A stretch of 32,190 bases of DNA from Desulfovermiculus sp041686195 (GCA_041686195.1 JAWLEI010000024.1:1-32190); one strand, 5' to 3'; counted from the stretch's first letter, positions 22,773-30,848 are shown. Program-made: numbers and translations. The notes: a model not told the origin generated them from the sequence alone.

Positions 22773-23498
22773 ATGCCAGATCTCATTATCAACGTCGACC
22801 ACATCGCCACTATTCGTCAGGCCAGGTTGGCTCACGAGCCGGACCCGGTCCATGCCGCACACTTTGCAGAGTTGGGCGGAGCCCATGGAATCATCGTCCA
22901 TCTGCGTGAAGACCGCCGCCATATCAATGATCGGGACGTGGACCTGCTCAACCAGACCCTGGGGACTAAACTGCACCTGGAAATGGCCGCCACCCAGGAA
23001 ATGCAGGAAATCGCCTTAAAGACCAGGCCTCATATCGTTTGCCTGGTCCCGGAAAAAAGGCAAGAGCTGACCACAGAGGGCGGCCTGAACCTTCTGGGCC
23101 GGGAAAAAGAGCTCCAGGAGTACCTCCAGCCCATACATGCAGCCGATGTGACCTCCAGCCTGTTCATTGATGCAGAGCTGGATCAAATCAAAGCTGCAGC
23201 TGAGATCGGGGCTGAATACATAGAAATCCACACCGGACATTTTGCCGAGGCCGACTCCAGGGCCAAACGGGAGCAGGAGCTGGACCGGATCAAGGAAGGA
23301 CTGGCTCAGGCCCACAACCTGGGTCTCAAAGTCAACCTGGGGCATGGGCTGACCTATGCCAACATCCATGCTTTTGCTCATATCCCTGGAATCTCAGAGT
23401 TTTCTATAGGACACAGCATCGTGGCCCGGGCCTCCCTGGTGGGCATGGAACGTGCCGTGCGGGACATGCTGGATATTATCCGCGGCTTCTGTTACTAA
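22773..23498 (+). CDS. pdxJ: Pyridoxine 5'-phosphate synthase
   Basis: A 241-residue TIM-barrel enzyme that condenses 3-amino-2-oxopropyl phosphate with 1-deoxyxylulose 5-phosphate to form pyridoxine 5'-phosphate, the last ring-forming step of DXP-dependent vitamin B6 synthesis, in the cytoplasm. Signatures: LIINVDHIATIR (about 4-15), VHLREDRRHI (about 43-52), the EIHTG strand, GLKVNLGHGLTYANI and EFSIGHSIVARA. Length and motif order match the family. The ATG at 22773 follows AAGGAG by six bases; upstream in-frame ATGs are not needed. It heads the plus-strand run to acpS, with a hairpin cluster after its stop codon. Confidence 0.95.
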   Translation: MPDLIINVDHIATIRQARLAHEPDPVHAAHFAELGGAHGIIVHLREDRRHINDRDVDLLNQTLGTKLHLEMAATQEMQEIALKTRPHIVCLVPEKRQELTTEGGLNLLGREKELQEYLQPIHAADVTSSLFIDAELDQIKAAAEIGAEYIEIHTGHFAEADSRAKREQELDRIKEGLAQAHNLGLKVNLGHGLTYANIHAFAHIPGISEFSIGHSIVARASLVGMERAVRDMLDIIRGFCY

Positions 23499-23633
23499 GG
23501 GCAGCGAAATGTTCTTTACATTTCGCTCCCCTTAGTAGTCACGCCACTGGCGTGACTCGCGCACAAAGCAAGCGGAAATTTACTTCCCGCGCTGCTGAGT
23601 GCAGCGTGCAAAAAGTAAAAAAGCTTTTTGCAC
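23493..23633. repeat. Cluster of hairpins between pdxJ and acpS
   Basis: Four stem-loops lie in about 140 bases. They are: a 19-bp stem with one mismatch and a 7-base loop (23493-23537, starting inside the pdxJ stop region); a perfect 9-bp stem (AGTCACGCC / GGCGTGACT, 23537-23557); a 5-bp GCTGC / GCAGC stem (23591-23605); and a perfect 10-bp stem (GTGCAAAAAG / CTTTTTGCAC, 23606-23633). No T-run follows the first two, so they are not simple terminators. They could stabilise the transcript or be remnants of mobile hairpin elements. Confidence 0.75.
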
Positions 23634-23716
23634 TCATTAGTAAGAATGTCACAATTTATTTTGAGACGATAATATCAGGACACGTCAATAACCCTTTATT
23701 TACAAAGCAAATCGTT

Positions 23717-24088
23717 ATGATTGTGGGTCTTGGAGTGGATGTGGTTGAGCTTGACCGCATTGAAAATATTTGGAAGCGCCACGGCTCTCGCTTTGCATCC
23801 AAAATATTGACTTCAGAAGAGCATGAGTCCATGCCTGTATCACCTGTTCCCTATCTGGCCTCCCGGTTTGCGGCCAAAGAGGCTGCTGTCAAGGCACTGG
23901 GGACCGGTTTTCGGGACGGCATAACCTTTCACCGCATGGCTGTGCACCGCCTCACGCAGGGACAGCCGGAACTCCTTTTATTTGGCCCTGCTCTCCACCA
24001 GGCCCAGGGTCTGGGGGCTACACGCTGGCATATAAGTCTCTCCCACTCCCGGAATACGGCCTGTGCAGTGGTTATCCTTGAAACATAA
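23717..24088 (+). CDS. acpS: Holo-[acyl-carrier-protein] synthase
   Basis: A 123-residue 4'-phosphopantetheinyl transferase that moves phosphopantetheine from coenzyme A to acyl carrier protein, activating fatty acid synthesis. It has MIVGLGVDVVELDRI at the N-terminus (metal ligand D8) and SRFAAKEAAVKALG (E55, catalytic region), then HISLSHS near the end. Size and motifs are typical of AcpS. The start is the ATG at 23717, where conserved sequence begins; a longer frame to 23552 runs through hairpins and lacks similarity. It is the second metabolic gene in the run; the nnr start is 22 bases after its stop. Confidence 0.93.
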   Translation: MIVGLGVDVVELDRIENIWKRHGSRFASKILTSEEHESMPVSPVPYLASRFAAKEAAVKALGTGFRDGITFHRMAVHRLTQGQPELLLFGPALHQAQGLGATRWHISLSHSRNTACAVVILET

Positions 24089-24109
24089 ACAACCCGGGGA
24101 AGTTCACCT

Positions 24110-25651
24110 ATGTATCGCCCATTGCCCACTCCTGAAGAAATGGCTCATTGGGACCGGTTGAGTATTGAAGAGTTCGGTCTGCCTGGCCATATGCTTATGG
24201 AAAACGCAAGCCGTGAGCTCTTGCACGTGATTGAACAAGAGATCGGGCCGGTGCGAGGTAAGCGGGTAGTCCTTTTCGCCGGTTCCGGAAACAATGGTGG
24301 AGACGCATTCGCCCTGGCCAGACATCTTGTTGACCAGGAAGCCACATGTCTTGTCCTGCACACCAGGGATTTGGAAGCCTACAGCGGAGAGACCGCCTTT
24401 CATCTGGCCCTGGCGGATAAGGCCGGGGTGGTCATGACCCCGATCAAGGGATACAATTTGGATGAATTGTGCGTACCGGATCTCATAGTTGATGGACTGC
24501 TGGGAACAGGATTTAAGGGGGAACTGCGACAAGACTATCGGGACTGGATCTCCTGTATTAATCGTCTGGGCCGTAAAACCTTTGTCCTCTCCATAGACAT
24601 TCCTTCCGGAATCAACGGATATACCGGAAGACCCAGTCCTGTTGCAGTCAAAGCTGATGCCACGGCAACCTTTGCTGCGGCCAAGATCGGTCTGCGCATG
24701 CCTGAAGCCAGAGAATCTTGTGGCCGGCTGCACATCCAAAGCATTGGCCTGCCCCGCTCTGTTCAAGAGCAAAATCCGCCGGCCTGCTATGAATTGACCC
24801 AGGATGTCTTCTCACTCCTCCCTTCCCTTTCCCATCTGGCCCACAAAGGGAACCACGGGCACATCCTGATCCTGGGTGGTTCCTCCGGCCTGACCGGGGC
24901 CCCAACCCTGGCCGCTCTTGGGGCCTTGCGTTCCGGAGCCGGGTTGGTCACAGTGGGCTGCCCTCGCGGATTGATCTCCGAGATCAAGCACGGCTGGCCG
25001 GATATCATGACCAAACCTCTGGGGCCTGGCTCACAATGGACCGAGGGATGCATGGCCGATCTGAGCGATCTGCAGGCCTTTGATGCCGTGGTTCTGGGGC
25101 CGGGTCTGGGCCGTACCGAAGGAGCAAGGGACTTTCTACGCGCCTATGTGCACAGTTCTCCTCCGCCCACAGTCTTTGATGCCGATGCCCTGTTCGCCCT
25201 GGCCCAGGAAGAAGAAATCAGCAGCAATCTTCCTTCATCCAGCGTGCTCACCCCCCATCCAGGGGAGATGGCCAGAATCTGCCGCATGGCAATAGACCAG
25301 ATCCAGGCTCAGCGGCTGGATACCGCCCGAATCTGGGCGGACAAGCTCCAATGTACCCTGGTTCTCAAGGGGGCCGGGTCATGTGTTGCCGCTCCCGGGC
25401 AGACTCTTCGTTTCTGCCCGGAAGCTTGGGCTCATCTCGCACTCGGCGGCTCAGGCGACGTACTTGCCGGGACTATCGGAACCCTTCTGGCTCAGGGTCT
25501 TTCCCCTTTCTTTGCCGCCTGTACCGGAGTATTCTGGCATGCGGCCACAGGCCGGGTTTTACAGTCGAAATACCCCTTTCGTGGCCACTTGGCCCAGGAT
25601 ATCGCCCATGCCCTGCCCCAGGTCCTTGAACTTTTATCCAAACACAGCTAG
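24110..25651 (+). CDS. nnr: Bifunctional NAD(P)H-hydrate repair enzyme
   Basis: A 513-residue metabolite-repair enzyme. The N-terminal half is the NAD(P)HX epimerase (YjeF_N): MENASRE and VLFAGSGNNGGDAFALARHL (about 55-73), then PSGINGYTG. The C-terminal half is the ADP-dependent NAD(P)HX dehydratase (YjeF_C): HKGNHGHILILGGSSGLTGAPTLAALGALRSGAGLV, VLGPGLG, LTPHPGEMARI and the ATP-site motif LALGGSGDVLAGTIGTLLAQG. Both halves look complete and fused, as in many bacteria. It repairs damaged nicotinamide cofactors in the cytoplasm. The start is an ATG at 24110, 22 bases after the acpS stop; the acpS-nnr pairing is common in this group. A repeat-filled gap follows. Confidence 0.93.
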   Translation: MYRPLPTPEEMAHWDRLSIEEFGLPGHMLMENASRELLHVIEQEIGPVRGKRVVLFAGSGNNGGDAFALARHLVDQEATCLVLHTRDLEAYSGETAFHLALADKAGVVMTPIKGYNLDELCVPDLIVDGLLGTGFKGELRQDYRDWISCINRLGRKTFVLSIDIPSGINGYTGRPSPVAVKADATATFAAAKIGLRMPEARESCGRLHIQSIGLPRSVQEQNPPACYELTQDVFSLLPSLSHLAHKGNHGHILILGGSSGLTGAPTLAALGALRSGAGLVTVGCPRGLISEIKHGWPDIMTKPLGPGSQWTEGCMADLSDLQAFDAVVLGPGLGRTEGARDFLRAYVHSSPPPTVFDADALFALAQEEEISSNLPSSSVLTPHPGEMARICRMAIDQIQAQRLDTARIWADKLQCTLVLKGAGSCVAAPGQTLRFCPEAWAHLALGGSGDVLAGTIGTLLAQGLSPFFAACTGVFWHAATGRVLQSKYPFRGHLAQDIAHALPQVLELLSKHS

Positions 25652-25956
25652 AAGTAGAGGCTTGCACTCCTGACGAGTCACGAGCCCGCCTTACTTTAAA
25701 GGCAGGGCCAATCTTGTATGAAACGAGAAGATAACTTATGCAGCGTTGGCTTTGCCGTATGGGATGGCTGAGGTTATCTCCCACTCAAGTTTGGATGTAT
25801 CGCGGTCCTCTTGGTATGTTTCATTTATGATCAAACTGGCAAATTTCTATTTTTTTGCCCGCTTTGGGGCAAAAAAATATTTCAGATTTGCCAGAGGCAA
25901 AGCTGAAAAGGGACCTGGAAGGCAGAGACCGCTCATAAATGAAGGACGGGCAATCG
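25652..25956. other. Space between nnr and the CBS gene with repeats
   Basis: No gene. It holds a short repeat GGCTGAGGTTATCT-CCCACTCAAGTTT (25766-25792), also found at 28548-28575 with small changes, and one hairpin element (25822-25908). The CBS start codon follows 48 bases after the element. Confidence 0.65.
25822..25908 (-). repeat. Interspersed hairpin element, copy 4 (inverted orientation)
   Basis: It reads GATCAAACTGGCAAATTTCT, then the large hairpin (TTTTTTTGCCC-GCTTTG-GGGCAAAAAAA), then ATTTCAGATTTGCC-AGA-GGCAAAGCTGAAAAG. It is the reverse complement of copies 1, 3 and 6. Nested pairing also joins GGCAAAT with ATTTGCC around the hairpin. Confidence 0.75.
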
Positions 25957-26403
25957 ATGAAAATTTCTGAAATCATGAGCACAGATGTCATAACAGTACA
26001 GCCGGATACAAACATATCCCAGGCCGCCAGCCTGCTGCTTGACAATCATATCAACGGCCTGCCGGTGGTGGATGCAGACAACAACCTGGTGGGCATCATT
26101 TGCCAGAGCGATCTGATTGTGCAGCAGAAAAAGCTCCCCCTGCCCACGGTCTTCACCCTTTTGGACGGACTCATCCCCTTATCCTCCATGAGCCATCTGG
26201 AAAAAGAAGTTCAAAAAATGGCCGCCACCACAGTGGAACAGGCCATGAGCCCGGATCCAACTGCTGTTTCACCGGACACTGAACTGGAGGATGTGGCTGA
26301 TTTGATGGTGAAAAAAAACTTCCACACCATTCCTGTTGTAAAAAATGGAAAACTGATGGGAGTGGTGGGCAAAGAAGATGTGCTCAAGACTTTGATCAAA
26401 TAA
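25957..26403 (+). CDS. Protein with two CBS domains
   Basis: A 148-residue protein consisting of a CBS-domain pair: MKISEIMSTDVITVQPD through GLPVVDADNNLVGIICQSDL (about 1-55), then TTVEQAMSPDPTAVSPDTELEDVADLMVKKNFHTIPVVKNGKLMGVVGKEDVLKTLIK (about 90-148). CBS pairs bind adenosine nucleotides or related ligands and regulate partners; there is no catalytic domain. The ATG at 25957 is chosen because the domain begins there; an ATG at 25939 would add six residues. It sits between nnr and tsaE, with stop and next start five bases apart, so it is in the same transcript as tsaE. The target is unknown. Confidence 0.85.
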   Translation: MKISEIMSTDVITVQPDTNISQAASLLLDNHINGLPVVDADNNLVGIICQSDLIVQQKKLPLPTVFTLLDGLIPLSSMSHLEKEVQKMAATTVEQAMSPDPTAVSPDTELEDVADLMVKKNFHTIPVVKNGKLMGVVGKEDVLKTLIK

Positions 26404-26408
26404 GCCCG

Positions 26409-26873
26409 ATGCAAAAAAATCTGGTCAATTTGGAGTCAACAGCCAGCTTGGGCCGCCTTCTGGCCCATGGTCTGATAAGCCAGGGGGCCTGCCCCATCCT
26501 TCTAAGCGGATTGCTGGGAGCAGGGAAAACGACACTCATCCGATACATTGTGACCAGTCTTCCGGGTGGTGAACTGGCTGAGGTCAGCAGCCCCAGCTTT
26601 AACCTGATTAATATTTATCCTACCCAACCGGAAGTGGCCCACATGGATCTCTACCGCCTGGGGCAGACCGGGTTTGACGATTCCCTGATAGAGTATCTGG
26701 AAACTGAAGACATGGCTCTGCTTGTGGAATGGGCAGAATATCTACCCCAGAATACACTACCTGAAAATTTTATCCATTTACACATAGGGGTAACAGAAGA
26801 AAGCAGGACAGCCGAACTGTGGGCCCACGGAGGCTGGGCCAATTCCTGGCTGGAGAACTTGAAAGCAGATTGA
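26409..26873 (+). CDS. tsaE: tRNA threonylcarbamoyladenosine biosynthesis ATPase TsaE
   Basis: A 154-residue P-loop ATPase required for the t6A modification at position 37 of ANN-decoding tRNAs, working with TsaB, TsaC and TsaD in the cytoplasm. It has Walker A SGLLGAGKTTLIRYI (about 33-47) followed by SSPSFNLINIYP, and the HMDLYRLG motif (about 78-85). Length and order match TsaE. It starts with ATG at 26409, five bases after the CBS gene. No strong Shine-Dalgarno sequence is visible, suggesting translational coupling. A hairpin element follows its stop codon before lysC. Confidence 0.92.
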   Translation: MQKNLVNLESTASLGRLLAHGLISQGACPILLSGLLGAGKTTLIRYIVTSLPGGELAEVSSPSFNLINIYPTQPEVAHMDLYRLGQTGFDDSLIEYLETEDMALLVEWAEYLPQNTLPENFIHLHIGVTEESRTAELWAHGGWANSWLENLKAD

Positions 26874-26894
26874 AGCCGACTGTTACAACTTTGA

Positions 26895-26960
26895 CAATTT
26901 TTTATTTTTTGCCCGTTTTGGGGCAAAAAATAAAAAATTGCCGGAGGCAAAGCTGAAGAG
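26895..26960 (-). repeat. Interspersed hairpin element, copy 5, with perfect 20-bp stem
   Basis: Positions 26895-26914 and 26921-26940 are perfect reverse complements (20 bp) around the six-base loop GTTTTG. Then follow GCCGGAGGCAAAGCTGAAGAGG and, 15 bases later, the lysC ATG. The orientation matches copy 4. The GGAGG at about 26942-26946 and GAGGAG at about 26957-26962 lie just before the gene. Confidence 0.8.
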
Positions 26961-26975
26961 GAGCATCGAGAAACA

Positions 26976-28211
26976 ATGAAGGTTGTTGTTCAAAAATTCG
27001 GAGGGACATCTGTTGCCGATCTGGAATGCATGCAGCAGGTCCAAGGTAAGGTGCAAAGAAAACTGGAGCAAGGCTATAAGGTTGTGGTCGTCCTTTCGGC
27101 CATGGCCGGAGAGACTGACCGGCTTCTGAAACTGGCCAGGCAATGGTCGGATCAGCCCGATCCCTGCGAGTTGGATGTACTGCTGACCACAGGGGAGCAG
27201 ATCTCAGTATCTCTGTTTGCTATGTTGCTGCAAAAAAGCGGGATCAAGGCCAGATCACTGCTCGGGTTCCAGATACCGATTCATACCGATCCCAGTTACG
27301 GCCGGGCCAGAATTCTCGATATCGATGACCAGAACCTGGAGGAACTCCTGGACCGCTTTCAGGTCTTGGTGGTGGCCGGATTTCAAGGGTGCGACTGTCA
27401 CAACTATCTGACCACTCTGGGCCGGGGGGGATCAGACACTAGTGCGGTGGCCCTGGCTGCCGCCCTTCAGGCCGAGGTCTGCGAGATATATACTGACGTC
27501 AATGGGGTGTATACCACTGATCCCAACATTTGCCCTCAGGCCAGAAAGCTGCCCAAAATCGCGTATGATGAGATGCTGGAAATGTCCAGCATGGGAGCGA
27601 AGGTCTTGCAGATACGCTCAGTGGAGTTCGCCAAAAAATACAACGTCCCGGTGCATGTTCGCTCCACATTTTCCGATGCTCCAGGGACTTTTCTTGTGCA
27701 GGAGGATGAGGATATGGAAGCTGTTCTGGTTTCCGGAATTGCCTATGATAAGGATCAGGCCCGGGTGACCCTGGTAGACGTATTCGATGAGCCAGGTGTC
27801 GCTGCTTCCGTCTTTGAACCCTTGGCCGCAGCAAATATCGTTGTGGACATGATCGTGCAAAATCCCAGCCGGGAAGGTCTAACGGACATAACCTTCACCA
27901 TTCCCCGCGGAGATCTGGACCGGACCATGCAGATCGTGAATCGGCTCAGGCCAAATCTCGGAGCCAGAGAAATCCTTCCTGATACCCAAGTGAGCAAGGT
28001 TTCGGTTATTGGTGTGGGTATGCGCAATCATTCCGGAGTGGCGGCTATTGCCTTTAAGGCCTTGCAGTCCGAAGACATAAACATCATTATCATCAGCACT
28101 TCGGAAATAAAGATCTCCTGCCTGATAGAGGAAAAATACACCGAGCTGGCCGTGCGCACCCTGCACGAAGCCTTTGGTCTGGATCAAGAACCTGCAGCTT
28201 CGGCATCGTAA
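26976..28211 (+). CDS. lysC: Aspartokinase
   Basis: A 411-residue enzyme that phosphorylates aspartate, the first step towards lysine, methionine, threonine and isoleucine, in the cytoplasm. It has VVQKFGGTSV (residues 4-13), LLTTGEQISV, GRGGSDTSAVALAAAL and the QIRSVEFAKKYNVPVHVRSTF stretch (about 207-227). Two ACT domains in the C-terminal third (IAYDKDQARVTLVDVFDEPGVA and VSKVSVIGVGMRNHSGVAAIAFKAL) are the feedback-control part. Length is typical of the monofunctional lysC class. The ATG at 26976 follows a hairpin element whose end provides GAGGAG. The downstream cimA uses the same precursor route for isoleucine. Confidence 0.95.
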   Translation: MKVVVQKFGGTSVADLECMQQVQGKVQRKLEQGYKVVVVLSAMAGETDRLLKLARQWSDQPDPCELDVLLTTGEQISVSLFAMLLQKSGIKARSLLGFQIPIHTDPSYGRARILDIDDQNLEELLDRFQVLVVAGFQGCDCHNYLTTLGRGGSDTSAVALAAALQAEVCEIYTDVNGVYTTDPNICPQARKLPKIAYDEMLEMSSMGAKVLQIRSVEFAKKYNVPVHVRSTFSDAPGTFLVQEDEDMEAVLVSGIAYDKDQARVTLVDVFDEPGVAASVFEPLAAANIVVDMIVQNPSREGLTDITFTIPRGDLDRTMQIVNRLRPNLGAREILPDTQVSKVSVIGVGMRNHSGVAAIAFKALQSEDINIIIISTSEIKISCLIEEKYTELAVRTLHEAFGLDQEPAASAS

Positions 28212-28298
28212 GATCGATGGTCGGGGGTCGGTGGTCGGAGGTCAATCCTGCCGCTGACTGTGACCGCCAGTGAGATCGAGTAAGTAACAGAGGAGTAT

Positions 28299-28343
28299 GA
28301 AGAGGGCTGGGCCCAGTAGCCCGGTCCTCTCCGAGGGCCGGGA
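28299..28343 (+). repeat. Interspersed repeat with CTGGGCCCAGTAG core, copy 1
   Basis: GAAGAGGGCTGGGCCCAGTA then GCCCGGTCCTCTCCGAGGGCCGGGAG. CTGGGCCCAG is a 10-base palindrome, and CCGG words flank the second half. It resembles 28455-28500 and the right edge of the window (32147-32190). Confidence 0.6.
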
Positions 28344-28454
28344 GTGCATTGATCAAAGAGGATGGGTCTCGGAGAGAACCATCCCTACCCGGAAAAGCCT
28401 GGTTTTTTTAGAGCCCGGGAATCTTTTGCTAGCTTGTAATTTTTTTTGGATAGT

Positions 28455-28500
28455 GAAGAACAGGCTGGGGCCCAGTAGGTCCTCTCCGATGGCCGGGAGG
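28455..28500 (+). repeat. Interspersed repeat with CTGGGGCCCAGTAG core, copy 2
   Basis: GAAGAACAGGCTGGGGCCCA then GTAGGTCCTCTCCGATGGCCGGGAGG. Similar length and order as copy 1 at 28299-28343, about 157 bases earlier. Confidence 0.6.
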
Positions 28501-28639
28501 GAAACTGACGATTAAGAAGAGGGCAGCCACTCAGGGCTGCCCCTGAGGGCTGAGGTTATCTTTCACTCAAAGTTTCATTCAAGCTCCGCCACTGGTAGAT
28601 GACTCCTGAACGAATACAAACCCCCAATCGATGTAGGTT

Positions 28640-30262
28640 ATGAGCACGAAAATCACAGTTTACGATACCACGTTGCGGGACGGAACCCAGGCTGAAGACG
28701 TCCATTTTTCCACTGAAGACAAGATTCGGGTCAGCCAAAAGCTTGACGATCTGGGCATAGACTTCATCGAGGGCGGATGGCCGAGCTCAAATCCTACGGA
28801 TGAGCACTACTTCCAGGAAATCAAGCATTACAATCTCAAGCACTCCATAGTTGCTGCTTTTGGCAGCACGCACAATCCCAAGGCCACTCCGGAGACGGAT
28901 CAACAATTTCAGGTTCTGCTCCGGGCCGCAACTCCGGCCGTGACCCTGTTCGGCAAGACCTGGACCATTCATGTCCAGGAGGCCTTGCGGACCACCCAGG
29001 AACGCAACCTGGAGCTCATTCACGATTCCCTGGCCTACCTGCGGCCTCATGCGCGCCACCTGTTCTTTGACGCAGAACACTTCTTTGACGGCTTCAAAGC
29101 CGATCCTGACTACGCCTTGAGTTGCCTGCGCCAGGCCCAGCTGGCTGGTGCGGATGCCCTGGTTCTGTGCGATACCAATGGGGGGTCCATGACCACCGAG
29201 ATTCGAGAAATCGTCACCAGGGTGGCTCAGGAACTCCCGGATGCGGTCCTGGGTATTCACGCCCACAACGATTCCGAACTGGCTGTGGCCAACTCCCTGG
29301 AGGCGATCCGAGCCGGAGCAACCCATGTTCAGGGCACAATAAACGGGGTGGGAGAACGATGCGGCAACGCCAATCTGTGTTCGATTTTGCCCAGCCTGGA
29401 ACTCAAGATGGGACATAAGGCCTTGCCAAATGACAATCTGGGGCTTTTGACCGCTACCGCCCACTATGTCTCGGAAGTGGCCAATATCCGCCCCTTTGTC
29501 CGCCAGCCCTTTGTGGGCCGGGCCGCCTTTGCCCATAAGGGGGGGGTACATGTCAGCGCTATCCGCCGCAATCCCAGGACCTATGAACACATTTCCCCAG
29601 AAGCGGTGGGTAACAAGCAGCGGGTTTTGCTCTCTGATCTAGCCGGCCAGAGCAACATCCTGTTCAAGGCCAAACAGTACGGCATCCCTCTGGAAAAGGA
29701 CGATCCTTTCGTTCTGGAACTTTTAAACAAGGTCAAGACTCTGGAAAGCAGAGGCTTTGAGTTCAGTGTGGCCGAGGCCTCCTTTGAGCTGCTCCTGAAC
29801 AAGACCCTGGGCCGGGCCAGGAGATACTATTCCCTGCTTGGATTTCGGGTCATGGACGCCAAGAACCAGGAAAACGGGGAACCTTTCTCTGAGGCCACAG
29901 TCATGATTCAGGTCGGAGGAGAAGTGGAGCATACTGCCGCCACCGGCCGCGGTCCGGTCAACGCTTTGGACAACGCCCTGCGCAAAGGCCTGGAGAAATT
30001 CTACCCCCGGCTCAAGGAGATGAGCCTTTTGGATTTCAAGGTCCGGGTCATGTCTCCCAACCTCAACGACGCCCCGGGAACCGCCTCCAGGGTCCGGGTG
30101 CTCATAGAGTCCGGCGATCACAAATCTCGCTGGATGACCATGGGCGTTTCTTTCAACATCATCGAGGCCAGCTGGCAGGCTTTGGTCGATTCCGTGAATT
30201 ACAAACTGTTCAAAGACGACCAGGAAAAACTGGCCCGCTTACAGGCCCAGGAGACCAGCTGA
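28640..30262 (+). CDS. cimA: Citramalate synthase
   Basis: A 540-residue enzyme that condenses pyruvate with acetyl-CoA to give (R)-citramalate, the threonine-independent entry into isoleucine synthesis known from Geobacter and Desulfovibrio relatives. The catalytic TIM barrel has VYDTTLRDGTQAEDVHF (about 7-23), the metal-binding HAHND (207-211) and INGVGERCGNANLCSI (234-249). The C-terminal third (about 400-540) is the LeuA-type allosteric domain (GRGPVNALDNALRKGL, LDFKVRVM, VSFNIIEASWQALVDS). It is distinguished from 2-isopropylmalate synthase by the GTQAED type of first motif and by length. Start: ATG at 28640, with a weak ribosome-binding site. It follows lysC after a long structured gap. 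Confidence 0.88.
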   Translation: MSTKITVYDTTLRDGTQAEDVHFSTEDKIRVSQKLDDLGIDFIEGGWPSSNPTDEHYFQEIKHYNLKHSIVAAFGSTHNPKATPETDQQFQVLLRAATPAVTLFGKTWTIHVQEALRTTQERNLELIHDSLAYLRPHARHLFFDAEHFFDGFKADPDYALSCLRQAQLAGADALVLCDTNGGSMTTEIREIVTRVAQELPDAVLGIHAHNDSELAVANSLEAIRAGATHVQGTINGVGERCGNANLCSILPSLELKMGHKALPNDNLGLLTATAHYVSEVANIRPFVRQPFVGRAAFAHKGGVHVSAIRRNPRTYEHISPEAVGNKQRVLLSDLAGQSNILFKAKQYGIPLEKDDPFVLELLNKVKTLESRGFEFSVAEASFELLLNKTLGRARRYYSLLGFRVMDAKNQENGEPFSEATVMIQVGGEVEHTAATGRGPVNALDNALRKGLEKFYPRLKEMSLLDFKVRVMSPNLNDAPGTASRVRVLIESGDHKSRWMTMGVSFNIIEASWQALVDSVNYKLFKDDQEKLARLQAQETS

Positions 30263-30334
30263 TTATTCTTCCAGGTGGGAAGATACGATTATACCTGCCA
30301 CCGCACTGAACGCAAAAGTGCTCTCCCGGACTCC

Positions 30335-30364
30335 TTGACATACTATGAGAAAGTTTCATATAGT
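30335..30364 (+). promoter_or_regulatory. Sigma-70-like promoter for the perR-roo unit
   Basis: TTGACA (30335-30340), an 18-base spacer, TATAGT (30359-30364). An A/T-rich stretch follows to the ribosome-binding site, including TTATTAATATTATT at about 30380-30393, which loosely resembles a PerR/Fur-type operator. This is the best promoter in the window and fits autoregulation. Confidence 0.65.
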
Positions 30365-30405
30365 TTTAAACAAGATTCATTATTAATATTATTTGGAGCA
30401 ATCCA

Positions 30406-30825
30406 GTGCAAGCAACCAAAACACTTCGAATGACCCCGCAGCGCAGAGTGATTCTTGAGGAACTGCGCCAGGTGGATACGCATCCTACAGCGGATGAACT
30501 TTACGAAATGGTCCGAAAGCGACTGCCAAAAGTCAGTCTGGGGACTATATATCGAAACCTCGACCTCCTCTCCTCGGATGGAGTCATCCAAAAGCTGCAA
30601 GCTGGAAACAGCCAGATGCGCTTTGACGGCAATGCCGAACCGCATATGCACATTTCATGCATAAAGTGCGGTCGTGTGGCTGATGTCCATTCAGGACCGG
30701 ACACTTCCGCATTATCTCAGGAAGTGCAGACCGATTTTATCCTCTTGGGCTGCACAGTCCTTTTGTATGGGATCTGCCCCCAATGTGCAGCGGAAGAAAA
30801 GACATCCGAACAGTTCGCCTCTTAA
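30406..30825 (+). CDS. perR: Fur-family peroxide regulator, PerR-like
   Basis: A 139-residue metal-dependent repressor. It has an N-terminal winged helix (TPQRRVILEEL, then SLGTIYRNLDLL) and C-terminal metal sites: H26 (HPTADELY), D74 (RFDG), H80 and H82 (HMH), and D93 (VAD), which line up with the five regulatory ligands of Bacillus PerR. Two zinc CxxC pairs are C85/C88 and C124/C127. The aspartate at 93, where Fur has glutamate, supports PerR. It starts with GTG at 30406, TGGAG 7 bases upstream. It lies 23 bases before the flavodiiron gene, so the two are probably co-transcribed, and it is likely to repress that unit until peroxide is present. Confidence 0.85.
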   Translation: MQATKTLRMTPQRRVILEELRQVDTHPTADELYEMVRKRLPKVSLGTIYRNLDLLSSDGVIQKLQAGNSQMRFDGNAEPHMHISCIKCGRVADVHSGPDTSALSQEVQTDFILLGCTVLLYGICPQCAAEEKTSEQFAS

Positions 30826-30848
30826 CTAACATACGGAGGAAAGCACAC

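Larger units (their letters stand above)
28212..28639 (+). promoter_or_regulatory. Long structured leader/intergenic space before cimA
   Basis: This 428-base space has no gene. It holds two copies of a repeat with CTGGGCCCAGTAG or close variants and a following CCTCTCCGA-GGCCGGGAG (28299-28343 and 28455-28500). It also holds a GGATGGGTCTC / GAGAACCATCC hairpin (about 28349-28373) followed by CCCGGAAAAGCCTGG and seven T (28402-28409), a weak terminator candidate, and a GGGCAGCC / GGCTGCCC hairpin (28521-28542). The repeat at 28548-28575 also occurs at 25766-25792. A terminator-like structure upstream of an amino-acid gene could be an attenuator, but no leader peptide or T-box motif was found. 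Confidence 0.5.

Noticed and set aside
24104..24772. 222-residue frame on the minus strand, and similar long frames opposite other genes
   Set aside because: Entirely opposite nnr, with clear conserved motifs on the plus strand. It is a shadow frame.
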